Source: Deltaproteobacteria bacterium | GTDB lineage: Bacteria > Myxococcota_A > JAADFL01 | Reading direction: 5' to 3' | DNA: 60,063 bases | Assembly (NCBI GenBank): GCA_013152945.1 | Contig: JAADFL010000107.1 | Coordinates: forward strand, 1 to 60,063 | Part shown: positions 1 through 8,830 of the stretch, one piece after another | Layout: each line of letters starts with the position of its first letter | How positions within the stretch are numbered: the stretch's first letter is position 1 | Program-made: the position numbers and the translations under genes | Notes under the pieces: model-generated | The model's input: only the letters and a program-made list of their open reading frames with translations | The model's database searches: none | Told to the model about the DNA's origin: nothing

Positions 1-218
1 GCAGGCTATATTTCGATCCTGTCTGGAAAATCAGGCAGGCTGTCTTCGATGCCTTTTCCAGGCTGGTCCAAAGAGGAATCCTTGAACCCGGCGTGGCAAG
101 GCAGGAAATGAACAAGGTATTGATAACCAGCTACGGCTTCATGGCCGATTACCCGCTCAAGCAATCTTATAACAACCTGCTCGCCGCCATCGACCGGTCC
201 GGCGATAAGGGGGGCTGA
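1..218 (+). CDS. C-terminal end of an unidentified protein (cut by window edge)
   Basis: An open frame runs in from the left edge and ends at TGA 216-218, two bases before the mraY start, so the two genes are probably co-transcribed. About 71 residues are visible. The stretch is mostly helical-looking and amphipathic, with no membrane segment or motif that I recognise, and ends in a Gly/Lys-rich tail. I cannot name the family. The upstream part would be needed to identify it. Confidence 0.55.
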   Translation, partial: RLYFDPVWKIRQAVFDAFSRLVQRGILEPGVARQEMNKVLITSYGFMADYPLKQSYNNLLAAIDRSGDKGG

Positions 219-220
219 AG

Positions 221-1318
221 GTGTTTTACTGGCTTGCGGAATTCATAGAAAAGAACGGAGGGCCAGCCCTGTTCAGGTACATCACGGTCAGGTCGGTATC
301 CGCTTTTTTCACAGCCTTTCTCGTAACCCTGCTGATTGGCAGACAGGTAATCAACAGCCTTTACAAAAGAGGATACCGGTCCAAGGAACGCTCGTACGGT
401 GATATCAATACTGCATCAAAAACTGGCACTCCCGTAATGGGAGGAGTGCTGTTGCTCATATCCGGGATCGGTGCGGCATTACTGTGGTGCAACCTGGAAA
501 ACGCCTTTGTCCTGGCACTATTTGCATCATCCTTGTGGTTCTCTGCAATGGGCGCTCTCGACGACCTTCTCAAGGTCAAACGAGGTGATTCGGACAAGGG
601 CTTGGCCCGTCCGGCCAAGTACTTCGGACAGATTGCCTTTGGGCTGGCACTTGGAATACTGGTGGTTTCCAAGGCCTATTCCCCTCTTCCCGCCCAGCTC
701 ACCAGCCAACTCCATGTTCCGTTCTACAAGCATGCCCTCGTTGATTTGAGCTGGTTGTACGTTGCCTTCATAGTAGTCATGATCGTCTATTCAGCCAATG
801 CGGTCAATTTTGCGGACGGCATGGACGGACTTGCAGTTGTCCCGTCTTTCTTTGTACTGGTCGTTTTGGGAATCTTCGGCTATGTCATGGGAAACGCAAA
901 GATGTCTGCCTACTTGTTCTATCCCTACCTGCCCGGAGCCGGTGAGATTGCTGTTTTCTGCTCCGCCCTTGGTGGTGCAGCCATTGGATTTTTATGGTTC
1001 AACGCCCATCCGGCAGAGGTCTTTATGGGGGACACCGGGTCACTCCTGCTTGGGGGAACCATGGGCACGGCGGCAGTGCTTCTCAAACAGGAATTGCTGT
1101 TCATCCTTGCAGGAGGAATATTTGCAATCGAGATTCTCTCCACGGCAATTCAGGAATGGTTCGGCCTGGGCATGCTGGGCCGCCGCATATTTGCGCGGGC
1201 ACCCTTGCACCACACGTTTGCACACAGGGGAATGGCTGAATCGAAAATAGTGGTTCGTTTCTGGATCGTGTCGGCCATACTCGCAGCCCTGGCCGTTGCA
1301 ACACTCAAGATAAGGTAA
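221..1318 (+). CDS. mraY: Phospho-N-acetylmuramoyl-pentapeptide transferase (MraY)
   Basis: Integral membrane enzyme that transfers phospho-MurNAc-pentapeptide from UDP to undecaprenyl phosphate, giving lipid I in peptidoglycan synthesis. The 365-residue length is usual for MraY, with about ten hydrophobic segments. Family motifs are clear: KTGTPVMGG near residue 67, the Asp pair D114-D115, NAVNFADGMDG at 193-203, FMGDTGS around D271 and a VVRFWI segment near the C-terminus. The usual PLHHHF motif reads PLHHTF here (residues 328-333). The start is GTG at 221, preceded by a G-rich ribosome binding site. Unusually, no other division/cell-wall (dcw) genes flank it: downstream is an aldolase. A paralogue of a dcw-located mraY cannot be excluded. 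Confidence 0.9.
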   Translation: MFYWLAEFIEKNGGPALFRYITVRSVSAFFTAFLVTLLIGRQVINSLYKRGYRSKERSYGDINTASKTGTPVMGGVLLLISGIGAALLWCNLENAFVLALFASSLWFSAMGALDDLLKVKRGDSDKGLARPAKYFGQIAFGLALGILVVSKAYSPLPAQLTSQLHVPFYKHALVDLSWLYVAFIVVMIVYSANAVNFADGMDGLAVVPSFFVLVVLGIFGYVMGNAKMSAYLFYPYLPGAGEIAVFCSALGGAAIGFLWFNAHPAEVFMGDTGSLLLGGTMGTAAVLLKQELLFILAGGIFAIEILSTAIQEWFGLGMLGRRIFARAPLHHTFAHRGMAESKIVVRFWIVSAILAALAVATLKIR

Positions 1319-1345
1319 AAATACTTAAATATCGGAGGGCTCCAA

Positions 1346-2383
1346 ATGAAACACATCGACTTGAGGAGCGATACGGTCACAAGACCCGACCAGGGCATGA
1401 GAGCCGCCATGGCCCGGGCAGAGGTGGGAGACGACGTCCTTGGTGACGACCCCACGGTCAACAGGCTCCAGGAAATGGCCGCAAACCTTACTGGAAAGGA
1501 TTCAGCCCTGTTCGTTCCAAGCGGCACCATGGGCAATCAACTCGCAATAATGACGCATACCAATCGCGGCAATGAAGTCATTTGCGGCAGGCCTTGTCAC
1601 ATACAGGAACACGAAGTAGGCGCCGCAGCAATATTGTCGGCAGTAACACTTGTTACAATTGATGCCCCCCTTGGAACCATGGACCCGGTTCGTTTCGAAC
1701 AGTCGATCAGGGAGAAGGACATCCATCATCCTGAAACAGGTTTGCTTTGCCTTGAATGCGCCCATAGCTCGGGAGCTGTTCAGGATCCGGACGACCTGTC
1801 GGACCTGGTCAACATAGCCCATGGGCATGGTTTGCCCGTGCACATGGACGGCGCCAGGATCTTCAATGCAGCAATCCACCTCGGCTTGGACGTTATAGAC
1901 ATCGCCTCTCTTGCCGATTCGGTAATGTTCTGTGTTAGCAAGGGGCTGGGAGCTCCTGTGGGGTCCCTCCTATGCGGCGATTCGGACTTCATCGAATCGG
2001 CCAGGAAGAATCGAAAGATCCTTGGCGGCGGGATGAGACAGGCCGGGGTCCTTGCTGCAGCGGGCATTTACGCACTCGAACACAACGTGGAAAGCCTTGC
2101 CGAAGACCATGAAAAAGCAAAAATCCTTGCCACGGCACTTGCAAAGGTGCCGGGTTTGGATGTGTCCGAGGACAGGCTGGATATCAACATGGTATGGTTC
2201 AGTTTAGATTCAACCGTCGATCCGTACAGAATAGTCGAACACCTTGCCAAAGAGGGGTTACTCGTTCTTCCACCCATGGCCGGAATGTGGCGCCTTGTAG
2301 TTCACAGGGATATCGACGAAGAATCATTGGCGAATGCAATCGACATCATGGCGAATGTTCTTTCAGATGCAGCGACACCGTAG
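1346..2383 (+). CDS. ltaE: Low-specificity L-threonine aldolase
   Basis: PLP-dependent fold-type I enzyme cleaving L-threonine or L-allo-threonine to glycine and acetaldehyde in the cytoplasm. The 345-residue length fits the family. The N-terminus MKHIDLRSDTVT is the family hallmark. D168-G-A-R is the PLP-ring contact segment and K199 in the SKGLGAPVGS segment is the Schiff-base lysine. A GGAGGG ribosome binding site lies 6 bases before ATG 1346. It follows mraY by 27 bases and may share its transcript, although there is no functional link. Its last 38 bases overlap the end of the convergent lipoprotein gene. The symbol is assigned by family; the exact stereochemical preference is not visible. 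Confidence 0.9.
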   Translation: MKHIDLRSDTVTRPDQGMRAAMARAEVGDDVLGDDPTVNRLQEMAANLTGKDSALFVPSGTMGNQLAIMTHTNRGNEVICGRPCHIQEHEVGAAAILSAVTLVTIDAPLGTMDPVRFEQSIREKDIHHPETGLLCLECAHSSGAVQDPDDLSDLVNIAHGHGLPVHMDGARIFNAAIHLGLDVIDIASLADSVMFCVSKGLGAPVGSLLCGDSDFIESARKNRKILGGGMRQAGVLAAAGIYALEHNVESLAEDHEKAKILATALAKVPGLDVSEDRLDINMVWFSLDSTVDPYRIVEHLAKEGLLVLPPMAGMWRLVVHRDIDEESLANAIDIMANVLSDAATP

Positions 2384-3260
2384 TTGAAAAAGTCTCACCC
2401 TTTGCCGGCAGAGGAAAAGTCCACGTCCGGGTTTTACCCTCAATGCAATTTACCACACTGTCGGAAACTCCTGCGCCTGCGTCCGTATCTATCTGAACCT
2501 CGCCGTTTTCACTGACTTCTACTGAAATCTCAATGGATGATTCCATAGAGGACGAACCTTTTTCACAGCCGCATGCCCCCAGAGAATCCGCAAGCCTGTC
2601 CATGGCTTCCTTAAAAGAAGCGAAGGACTCTCCCCTCCTTTCATCCTTGGACGAAGCCTCTTGATCTTGTTGAAGGGGAACAGCCATGGCCTGCCTTCGC
2701 TTCAACATGTACGAAGCCTGCTGTATGGCCGTCTTTGCAGCAACGGCAATGGGCCTGGAAAGTCCCCTTTCCGTGCATCCACGCCTGGCCTCTCCCACCT
2801 CTTCCACCAGTAATTGTTCCGACTCGATCTCGATTACTCTCACACCGTACGAGCAGCCTTGCGCGGTCTTATGCCATTTCTTGAACAGCACCAGGTTTGC
2901 CTTTGCGAACCGCGCTGCATCCAAGGCGCAATTCTTTCCCGTGCACCCAGCGAAGGACGATTGTTCGATCTCCCTTGAGGACGGGCCGTAAGGGGCCGGC
3001 ACAACCGGATCGAAGCCGTCTTCTCTGCACTCTTCGATCAACTCCTTATAAACGTCATTCTGCCATGCATTATTTGTTATTGAGGGCGGCAGATCCAGCC
3101 ACAACAACAAACTTGCCGGTTTGCCGTCGACAATGACCTTGACAACCTTTTTCGGACCTGCACAGGAAACAAAAGCAAGAATCAACAGGGCAAAGGCAGG
3201 TTCTAAAACAGAAACATGTTTTCCGCACCCGGCGATCTTTCTTTGTATCACAAGGGACAT
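2346..3260 (-). CDS. Putative lipoprotein with an AgmX/PglI-like C-terminal segment
   Basis: About 304 residues from ATG 3260, which has a GAGGGG ribosome binding site. An in-frame TTG lies 27 bases upstream, directly after the helicase stop. An N-terminal hydrophobic stretch ends in a cysteine (AFVSCAG), suggesting a lipidated periplasmic protein. The middle is Cys-containing and low in recognisable motifs, followed by a Lys/Glu/Gln-rich linker. The last ~70 residues contain a V-x2-C-I ... W-x-FP-x-P pattern. This resembles the TonB-like AgmX/PglI C-terminal domain common in Myxococcota; the resemblance is by eye. It is downstream of, and probably co-transcribed with, the DEAD-box helicase. 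Function unknown. Confidence 0.7.
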   Translation of the reverse strand: MSLVIQRKIAGCGKHVSVLEPAFALLILAFVSCAGPKKVVKVIVDGKPASLLLWLDLPPSITNNAWQNDVYKELIEECREDGFDPVVPAPYGPSSREIEQSSFAGCTGKNCALDAARFAKANLVLFKKWHKTAQGCSYGVRVIEIESEQLLVEEVGEARRGCTERGLSRPIAVAAKTAIQQASYMLKRRQAMAVPLQQDQEASSKDERRGESFASFKEAMDRLADSLGACGCEKGSSSMESSIEISVEVSENGEVQIDTDAGAGVSDSVVNCIEGKTRTWTFPLPAKGETFSTTVSLHLKEHSP

Positions 3261-3287
3261 TCCCACACCCCTCAACAATTGAGCCAA

Positions 3288-4709
3288 TTACCTCTTGCCG
3301 GAACGTTTACGCCTTTTGGCTCTTCCGGCTCTTCCCGAGGCTGCCTGTTTCTCTTTTTCCCGGACCTTGTTCCCTGCCACGGCCGCTGTCTTCTTGTATT
3401 CCCATTCATCAAGCTCCTGTAACAAGCTTGCCACCAGCCGCTCGGCGTCACCGTCGCCGAGGATTGCCTTTGCAACAGCCAAGTGCTCCTCGGTCAGCAT
3501 GGCTTCCGATAACCGCCTCAATTCCTTTAAACGTCTATCGGCCAACATTTCAAGAGTCTCCCTTCTTCCCGGAGCAGGCCTTTGCTCGAAACGTAACTTG
3601 AAATTGCTCTCGAGCTTTCTCCTTGTAAAGACATCCCTCAAATCCTGCTCGGAGAACAATGAAACCGCGACTCCGACCTTGCCTATTCTCCCGGTCCTTC
3701 CGGACCTGTGAATGTAAACATGGGCATCCTTTGGCAGGCTGTAATGAATCACGTGCGACAAATCGGAAATATCGATTCCCCTGGCTGCTATGTCTGTTGC
3801 AACAAGGTACTTGAGAGCCCCCTTTTTTACCATGTTCATTACATTCTCGCGCCTCGACTGGACCAGATCCGAGTTCAACAGAGCTGCATTATATCCGCGC
3901 CTGACAAGATAATTCGTCACCAGTTCGGTATCGGCCCTCGTGTTGCAAAAAATAATAGCCGACTTCGGTCGTTCGGCCTCCAATAAAGACAATAACTGAC
4001 GCGGCCTGGATTCTCCCGGATCAACGATGTACAATTTGTTTTCTATACTTTGAACAGCGACCTGATCACCTGAAAGCTCGATGCGTAAAGGCCTGTGCAT
4101 ATACCTCTTTGCTATTCTCTCAATCTCTTCGGGTATGGTAGCCGAGAACAGCAAGGTTTGCCTATCAGGACACCTGGAGAGGATTGCTATTATGTCAGGC
4201 AGGAACCCTCTCGACAGCATCTCGTCTGCTTCATCCAGCACCAATACCTTGAGCTTGGAAAGCACGAGGGTGCCTCGGTCGATGTGATCCAGTATCCGCC
4301 CCGGGGTTCCCACTATGATTGGATTCTCTTCCCTCAATCCATCTAACTGGCGGCCGTAACCCACGCCTCCGTACACGGCCAATACCTTCACACCCTTGGG
4401 CCCGCCGAGTTTGGACAACTCCAGAGACACCTGCAATGCAAGTTCTCTTGTAGGCGTAATGACAAGAGCCTGCACGCCGTTACCAGGAGTTGTCATCTCC
4501 ACCAGGGGGATTCCAAAAGCTGCGGTTTTGCCGGTGCCGGTTCTTGATTGAACAACCAGATCTCTCCCGGCAAGACTGGGTTCTATGCATGTTGCCTGCA
4601 CTTCCGTCGGTTCCACGAATCCACATGCCGCTATTCCCCTTCTCACATCATTGGAAACCGGTATTCCGGTGAAGACATCTTGTCTCTTGGTTTTACCATG
4701 TTCCTTCAA
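3288..4709 (-). CDS. DEAD-box ATP-dependent RNA helicase
   Basis: RNA helicase of superfamily 2, probably acting in ribosome assembly or RNA turnover. All core motifs are present in order: Q motif around residues 31-38, Walker A SRTGTGKT (55-62), PTRELA, TPGR, DEAD (159-162), SAT, then in the second RecA domain IIFCN, ATDIAARGID and HRSGRTGRIGK. After the core comes a basic tail (KRRKRSGKR) rather than a DbpA-type RNA-binding domain, so the paralogue (RhlE/CsdA/SrmB-like) is not fixed. The start is TTG 4709 with AGGGG seven bases upstream; no in-frame ATG or GTG fits. It lies 18 bases after purF and directly before the lipoprotein gene. Confidence 0.9.
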   Translation of the reverse strand: MKEHGKTKRQDVFTGIPVSNDVRRGIAACGFVEPTEVQATCIEPSLAGRDLVVQSRTGTGKTAAFGIPLVEMTTPGNGVQALVITPTRELALQVSLELSKLGGPKGVKVLAVYGGVGYGRQLDGLREENPIIVGTPGRILDHIDRGTLVLSKLKVLVLDEADEMLSRGFLPDIIAILSRCPDRQTLLFSATIPEEIERIAKRYMHRPLRIELSGDQVAVQSIENKLYIVDPGESRPRQLLSLLEAERPKSAIIFCNTRADTELVTNYLVRRGYNAALLNSDLVQSRRENVMNMVKKGALKYLVATDIAARGIDISDLSHVIHYSLPKDAHVYIHRSGRTGRIGKVGVAVSLFSEQDLRDVFTRRKLESNFKLRFEQRPAPGRRETLEMLADRRLKELRRLSEAMLTEEHLAVAKAILGDGDAERLVASLLQELDEWEYKKTAAVAGNKVREKEKQAASGRAGRAKRRKRSGKR

Positions 4710-4727
4710 GGCCGTTCCCCTTGATAC

Positions 4728-6239
4728 TCACCCCGCATCAATAAACCTGAACCGCAGATCGAACTGTCTTTGGTCACGGCCGGACCGCCTGTCGTTCTCG
4801 ATTGCTTTCTTTTTCTCCTCGCTTAAAGGTATGGGATATCTGCCGTCGAAGCAGGCTGCGCATCTTTCGCTGTTCCAAGTGCCGTCCATTTTTTCCACGG
4901 ACAGGTAAGTAAGTGTGTCCAGGCCCAACTGCCCTGCAAACTCTTCTTCAAGCCGCCTCTGCCTCTCCATGTCCAGGCCTCCTTTTGGAGGAGAAGGTTC
5001 GAAAATCCTTGCAGCCAATTCTTCCCTCGTAGACATGTCTATGCCGTAATAACATGGGAACAGCACCGGAGGCGAATATATGGCCAGATGCACTTTTTCC
5101 GCGCCCTGTCCCCTTACAATTGAAATGGTCCTGGCCAGGGTAGTTCCCCTAACAATTGAATCATCCACCAACAGTACATCCTTGCCTTCGAATTCACTCC
5201 TGATAGGGTTCAGCTTTAATCTTAACTCGCTCCTCCTTTTAGCCTGATCTCCCATAATGAAAGTTCTGCCCGTATACCTATTCTTGATGAATCCTTCCCT
5301 GTAAGGAATGGAAAGCTCTTCGGCAAGGGCCATTGCAGCCGGCCGGGATGTATCAGGTATCGGTATGACCACCTCCGCCTGTATTCCCTTTTCCACCAGC
5401 TCGCCTGCCAGGGCCCTTCCCAGGGCCAACCTTTGCGAATATACACTTCGGCCCTCTACGTTCGAGTCCGGCCGGGCGAAATATATTTGTTCGAATATAC
5501 ATGGGGCCGGATCGCCGGGTGCAATCTTCTTCCTCACAGGCTGCTTGCCTGCCTGGAAAAATATCACTTCACCGGCCTCGATATCTCCACGCGCCTTGAA
5601 GCCCAGCGCATCCAGGGCCGGTGACTCGGAAGCCACCATGAAGGCGCCCTTCCTCTCCCCCCAGACCGCGGGCCTGATTCCCCTGTAATCCCTTGCCGCG
5701 ATAAGGGTTTCCTTTCCATCCAATATCATGGCAGCCACTATTGAATATGCTCCGTCTACAACCTTCCAGGTCTTACAAAGGGCATTGTACGCATCTTCAA
5801 TCGTGTGGTCTCTGTCCCTGATCTCCATGAGGTTCAGGGCAAATTCACACAATAACGGCTCTGCATCACAATTGGTCAGAAGATGCACGGACTTGTCATG
5901 CAGCCTTTGAACAAGATCCGAGTAATTGACCAGGTTGCCATTGTGGGCCAATAGAACGCCCGGTTGCCTGTAGAAAAGGGGTTGTGCATCGGCCAGGCTT
6001 CCGCGACCGACCGTTGGATACCTCGTGTGCCCCACCGAGATGATTCCAGGCAAACGTGACAAGTCCTCTTCATTGAAGGCCCGTCCGGCCAGCCCCAGCT
6101 TTCGAATAAACGGAAACCTTTCACCATTGATAGTGGCTATGCCGCAGGAATCCTGTCCCCTGTGCTGCACTGCCTGAAGCGCTATCAATACTTCTCTCGA
6201 AGCTTCCCGGGACCCGACAATTCCAACTATGCCGCACAT
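4728..6239 (-). CDS. purF: Amidophosphoribosyltransferase (PurF)
   Basis: Catalyses the first committed step of purine synthesis, PRPP plus glutamine to phosphoribosylamine. The start is placed at ATG 6239, not at an in-frame upstream codon. This leaves the glutaminase nucleophile Cys as residue 2 (MCGIVGIVG), and an AGGAGGG ribosome binding site precedes it. The protein is then 503 residues. The N-terminal Ntn domain holds HRGQDS and HTRYPT-type motifs. The C-terminal phosphoribosyltransferase domain has the PRPP loop VLLVDDSIVRGTT. Cysteines in the CYYGIDM segment and the C-A-A-C motif near the C-terminus match the 4Fe-4S ligands of the Bacillus-type enzyme, so an oxygen-sensitive cluster is likely. 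No propeptide is needed beyond Met removal. Confidence 0.95.
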   Translation of the reverse strand: MCGIVGIVGSREASREVLIALQAVQHRGQDSCGIATINGERFPFIRKLGLAGRAFNEEDLSRLPGIISVGHTRYPTVGRGSLADAQPLFYRQPGVLLAHNGNLVNYSDLVQRLHDKSVHLLTNCDAEPLLCEFALNLMEIRDRDHTIEDAYNALCKTWKVVDGAYSIVAAMILDGKETLIAARDYRGIRPAVWGERKGAFMVASESPALDALGFKARGDIEAGEVIFFQAGKQPVRKKIAPGDPAPCIFEQIYFARPDSNVEGRSVYSQRLALGRALAGELVEKGIQAEVVIPIPDTSRPAAMALAEELSIPYREGFIKNRYTGRTFIMGDQAKRRSELRLKLNPIRSEFEGKDVLLVDDSIVRGTTLARTISIVRGQGAEKVHLAIYSPPVLFPCYYGIDMSTREELAARIFEPSPPKGGLDMERQRRLEEEFAGQLGLDTLTYLSVEKMDGTWNSERCAACFDGRYPIPLSEEKKKAIENDRRSGRDQRQFDLRFRFIDAG

Positions 6240-6290
6240 CTCGAATCGACCCTCCTGTGATTTTCCTTCGGAATAATCGTACCGTCCAAT

Positions 6291-6320
6291 AATATAGAAC
6301 AAATCCAAAGACCATGTCAC
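6291..6320 (-). promoter_or_regulatory. Candidate sigma-70 promoter of purF
   Basis: On the minus strand GTGACA (6320-6315) and TATATT (6296-6291) are separated by 18 bases, about 50 bases upstream of the purF start. The -35 overlaps the stop codon of murF-alr. Match by eye only. Confidence 0.4.
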
Positions 6321-8830
6321 GCCCTGCTTGAATGCACCCTTGGGACCCTGGCATCTATCCTGGCCAACACTTCGTACGGAATGGTGCCGGCAAGGGACGC
6401 GATCTCGCGAATATCGAGGTACGCATTACCCTGCCTTCCAAAAAGCACTACTTCATCTCCGACCTCGACTCCGGGCACGTGGGTAACATCCACCATGGTT
6501 TGATCCATACAAATCATTCCTACAATTGGAGCTCTCTCTCCTTTGACCAAGACAACTCCCTTGTTCGACAGGGAACGAAATAATCCGTCCACGTAACCAA
6601 GCGGCAATGTGGCGATAATGCTTTCCCGCGGCGTTTTATATGTCATTCCATAAGAAATCGGCGTACCCTTGCTTACCTTTTTAAGGTATGAGATCTTGGT
6701 AACAAGACTCGCTACAGGATGTAATTGTGGAGCTCCTCTTGGAACATCATGGGAACTCCACATGCCATACAGAGCAAGGCCGGGCCTCACCATGTCCAGA
6801 CGGGCTTCAGGAAACCTGATCAGCCCGATGCTGTTTGCAGCATGCTTGTAACGAATCCTGAAACCCGCTGCTTCCAGTTTCTTTGCCACATCCAACAATG
6901 TTTGGACCTGGGCCCTGGTGAAATCATCGGCCCCGGGATCGTCCGCACTTGGAAAATGTGTCATCAAGCCCTGTATCTTCACCCTGTCCAGCCTGGAAAC
7001 CTCTCTTGCAAAAGACAATACTTCATCCGGCTTTAGTCCCAACCTGCCCATTCCCGTGTCCACCTTCAGGTGAATATCTATTTCCTTGTTCCTAGCCATG
7101 GCCTCTTCTGCAAGAGCTTTTACCATGGAACGTTTGGATACGATCGGCGTCAGGTCAAAGGCTGCAATCTTGTCCGCTTCCTCCGGCAGCGGACCACCCA
7201 ATACCAAAATAGGAGCCTTGATTCCTTCTTTGCGGAGTCTCACTCCCTCGTCCGGTATTGCCACGGCAAGCCAGTCTACCCCGTTATCCAGGAGCACTCC
7301 GGCAATCCTCCTGGAATCCAAACCATAACCATGGCTCTTTATTACCCCGCAAACCGTTGTTTCATTGCCCACCACCTTCCTGACGACCCTTGCATTGGCA
7401 GCCACTGCATTAAGGTCTATGACCAACCTCGTGGGCCTCAACGATTTCAGGTAATCCCTGGCAACACGTTCCAGTTTCAATGCCCTGGAGCCTTTTATCA
7501 GCAGCACATCCCCCGGGTTAAGAACCCGGCTTTCAAGTAACCTGGAAGCTTCCGAGGCATCCATGCACATTGTGACCGATTCTGAAGGCAATCCAAGTTT
7601 AACCGCCTCCTCGGCAGTCCATTTCGACATCCTCCCCACTGTAACGAGTTCGTGTACACCAGCCTCCATTACAGAAGCTGCAAGCGATCTATGAGCCTTT
7701 TCAGACAGCTTGCCCAGTTCGAGCATATCTCCAAGGACAGCGACCTTCCTCCTGTTGCCTGCAACCTTTGCCAGTGTGAGCAACGCCCTTCTTGACGACA
7801 AGGGATCCGCAACATAGGCATCGTTCAACACCGTAACATCTTCGTCGGTTTCGATTAATTCGAGTCGCATCGGCGCAGGAACATATGCTCTCAAACCGGC
7901 AGCCACTTCATCCAAGCCTATACCCAGACCGGCAATGGCCAGACCGGCTGCTGAAAGAGCATTGTGTACGGCCTGCTCTCCAACCGCCCGGAGTTCAACT
8001 TCCTTTTTTCGGCCGCCATAGCAGAGGACAAAAGAGCTGCTTTCTCTATGCGAGCGGATATGCTCCGCCCTTACGTCATTGCTCTTTGAAAAACCGAACT
8101 TGATTGTCCTGCACTCTAGTAACGACTCGATATAGCCGGAATGTTTGTCCTCGCCGTTCAACAGCACGATTCCATCACCACGGATGTTCTTGAACAGGAC
8201 GGCCTTTTCTTTTGCCGTCGATTCCCCTCCTCCCAAAAATTCGGCATGTGCATCACCAATCAATGTTATGATCCCCATTGTCGGCCTAATCATGGAAGCA
8301 AGGCGTAACATCTCGCCGGGCCGGCTTATACCGGCTTCTATCACCGCCACTTCATGCTCCGGTCTCAAGTCAAGTAATGTAAGGGCCGTTCCAAGCTGAC
8401 TGTTCCTGGTTCCGGATGTTGACAGCACGGTCAGACCGGCATTCGCCAATATAGAGGTCAACATGTCCTTTGCCGCGGTTTTTCCATTGCTTCCGGTAAT
8501 GCCTACAACCTCGAGTTTCTTCATTGAAGCCCTTCCGGCTGCAGCAAGCGCCTGTACACTTGCCAATGGATTCGGCACCTCGAAAACCGCGGGACCTCTC
8601 ACGTGAGGCGCAGAGCCAACCTGCACGATTCCGCCACATGCCCCTGACGCCAGGGCATCCTCCAGGAAATCCGCACCATCGAAAAACGCGCCCTTCAAGC
8701 AAACGAACAAATCTCCCCTGGACATGGTTCTCGTATCCGTTGAGATGCCATGGACCTCGACCATGGGATCATAGTCACCTCTTGGAACAGCGCCGGTTAT
8801 CTCGATCACCCGGCCCAAAGTAAGATACAT
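6317..8830 (-). CDS. murF-alr: Fused MurF ligase and alanine racemase
   Basis: One 837-residue frame joins two cell-wall enzymes. Residues 1 to about 462 are UDP-MurNAc-tripeptide:D-Ala-D-Ala ligase, with the ATP loop GITGSNGKT near 110 and NDAYVADP in place of the usual DxYNANP. Residues from about 466 are PLP alanine racemase, with the Schiff-base lysine K498 in VIKSHGYG (usual motif KADAYGHG), KVDTGMGRLG, the catalytic-Tyr segment ISYGMTY and CMDQTMVDVT. It could make D-alanine and attach D-Ala-D-Ala in one polypeptide. MurF-Alr fusions are known from Bacteroidetes. The start is ATG 8830, sharing its A with the upstream TGA stop; a TTG one codon earlier is less likely. Confidence 0.93.
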   Translation of the reverse strand: MYLTLGRVIEITGAVPRGDYDPMVEVHGISTDTRTMSRGDLFVCLKGAFFDGADFLEDALASGACGGIVQVGSAPHVRGPAVFEVPNPLASVQALAAAGRASMKKLEVVGITGSNGKTAAKDMLTSILANAGLTVLSTSGTRNSQLGTALTLLDLRPEHEVAVIEAGISRPGEMLRLASMIRPTMGIITLIGDAHAEFLGGGESTAKEKAVLFKNIRGDGIVLLNGEDKHSGYIESLLECRTIKFGFSKSNDVRAEHIRSHRESSSFVLCYGGRKKEVELRAVGEQAVHNALSAAGLAIAGLGIGLDEVAAGLRAYVPAPMRLELIETDEDVTVLNDAYVADPLSSRRALLTLAKVAGNRRKVAVLGDMLELGKLSEKAHRSLAASVMEAGVHELVTVGRMSKWTAEEAVKLGLPSESVTMCMDASEASRLLESRVLNPGDVLLIKGSRALKLERVARDYLKSLRPTRLVIDLNAVAANARVVRKVVGNETTVCGVIKSHGYGLDSRRIAGVLLDNGVDWLAVAIPDEGVRLRKEGIKAPILVLGGPLPEEADKIAAFDLTPIVSKRSMVKALAEEAMARNKEIDIHLKVDTGMGRLGLKPDEVLSFAREVSRLDRVKIQGLMTHFPSADDPGADDFTRAQVQTLLDVAKKLEAAGFRIRYKHAANSIGLIRFPEARLDMVRPGLALYGMWSSHDVPRGAPQLHPVASLVTKISYLKKVSKGTPISYGMTYKTPRESIIATLPLGYVDGLFRSLSNKGVVLVKGERAPIVGMICMDQTMVDVTHVPGVEVGDEVVLFGRQGNAYLDIREIASLAGTIPYEVLARIDARVPRVHSSRA

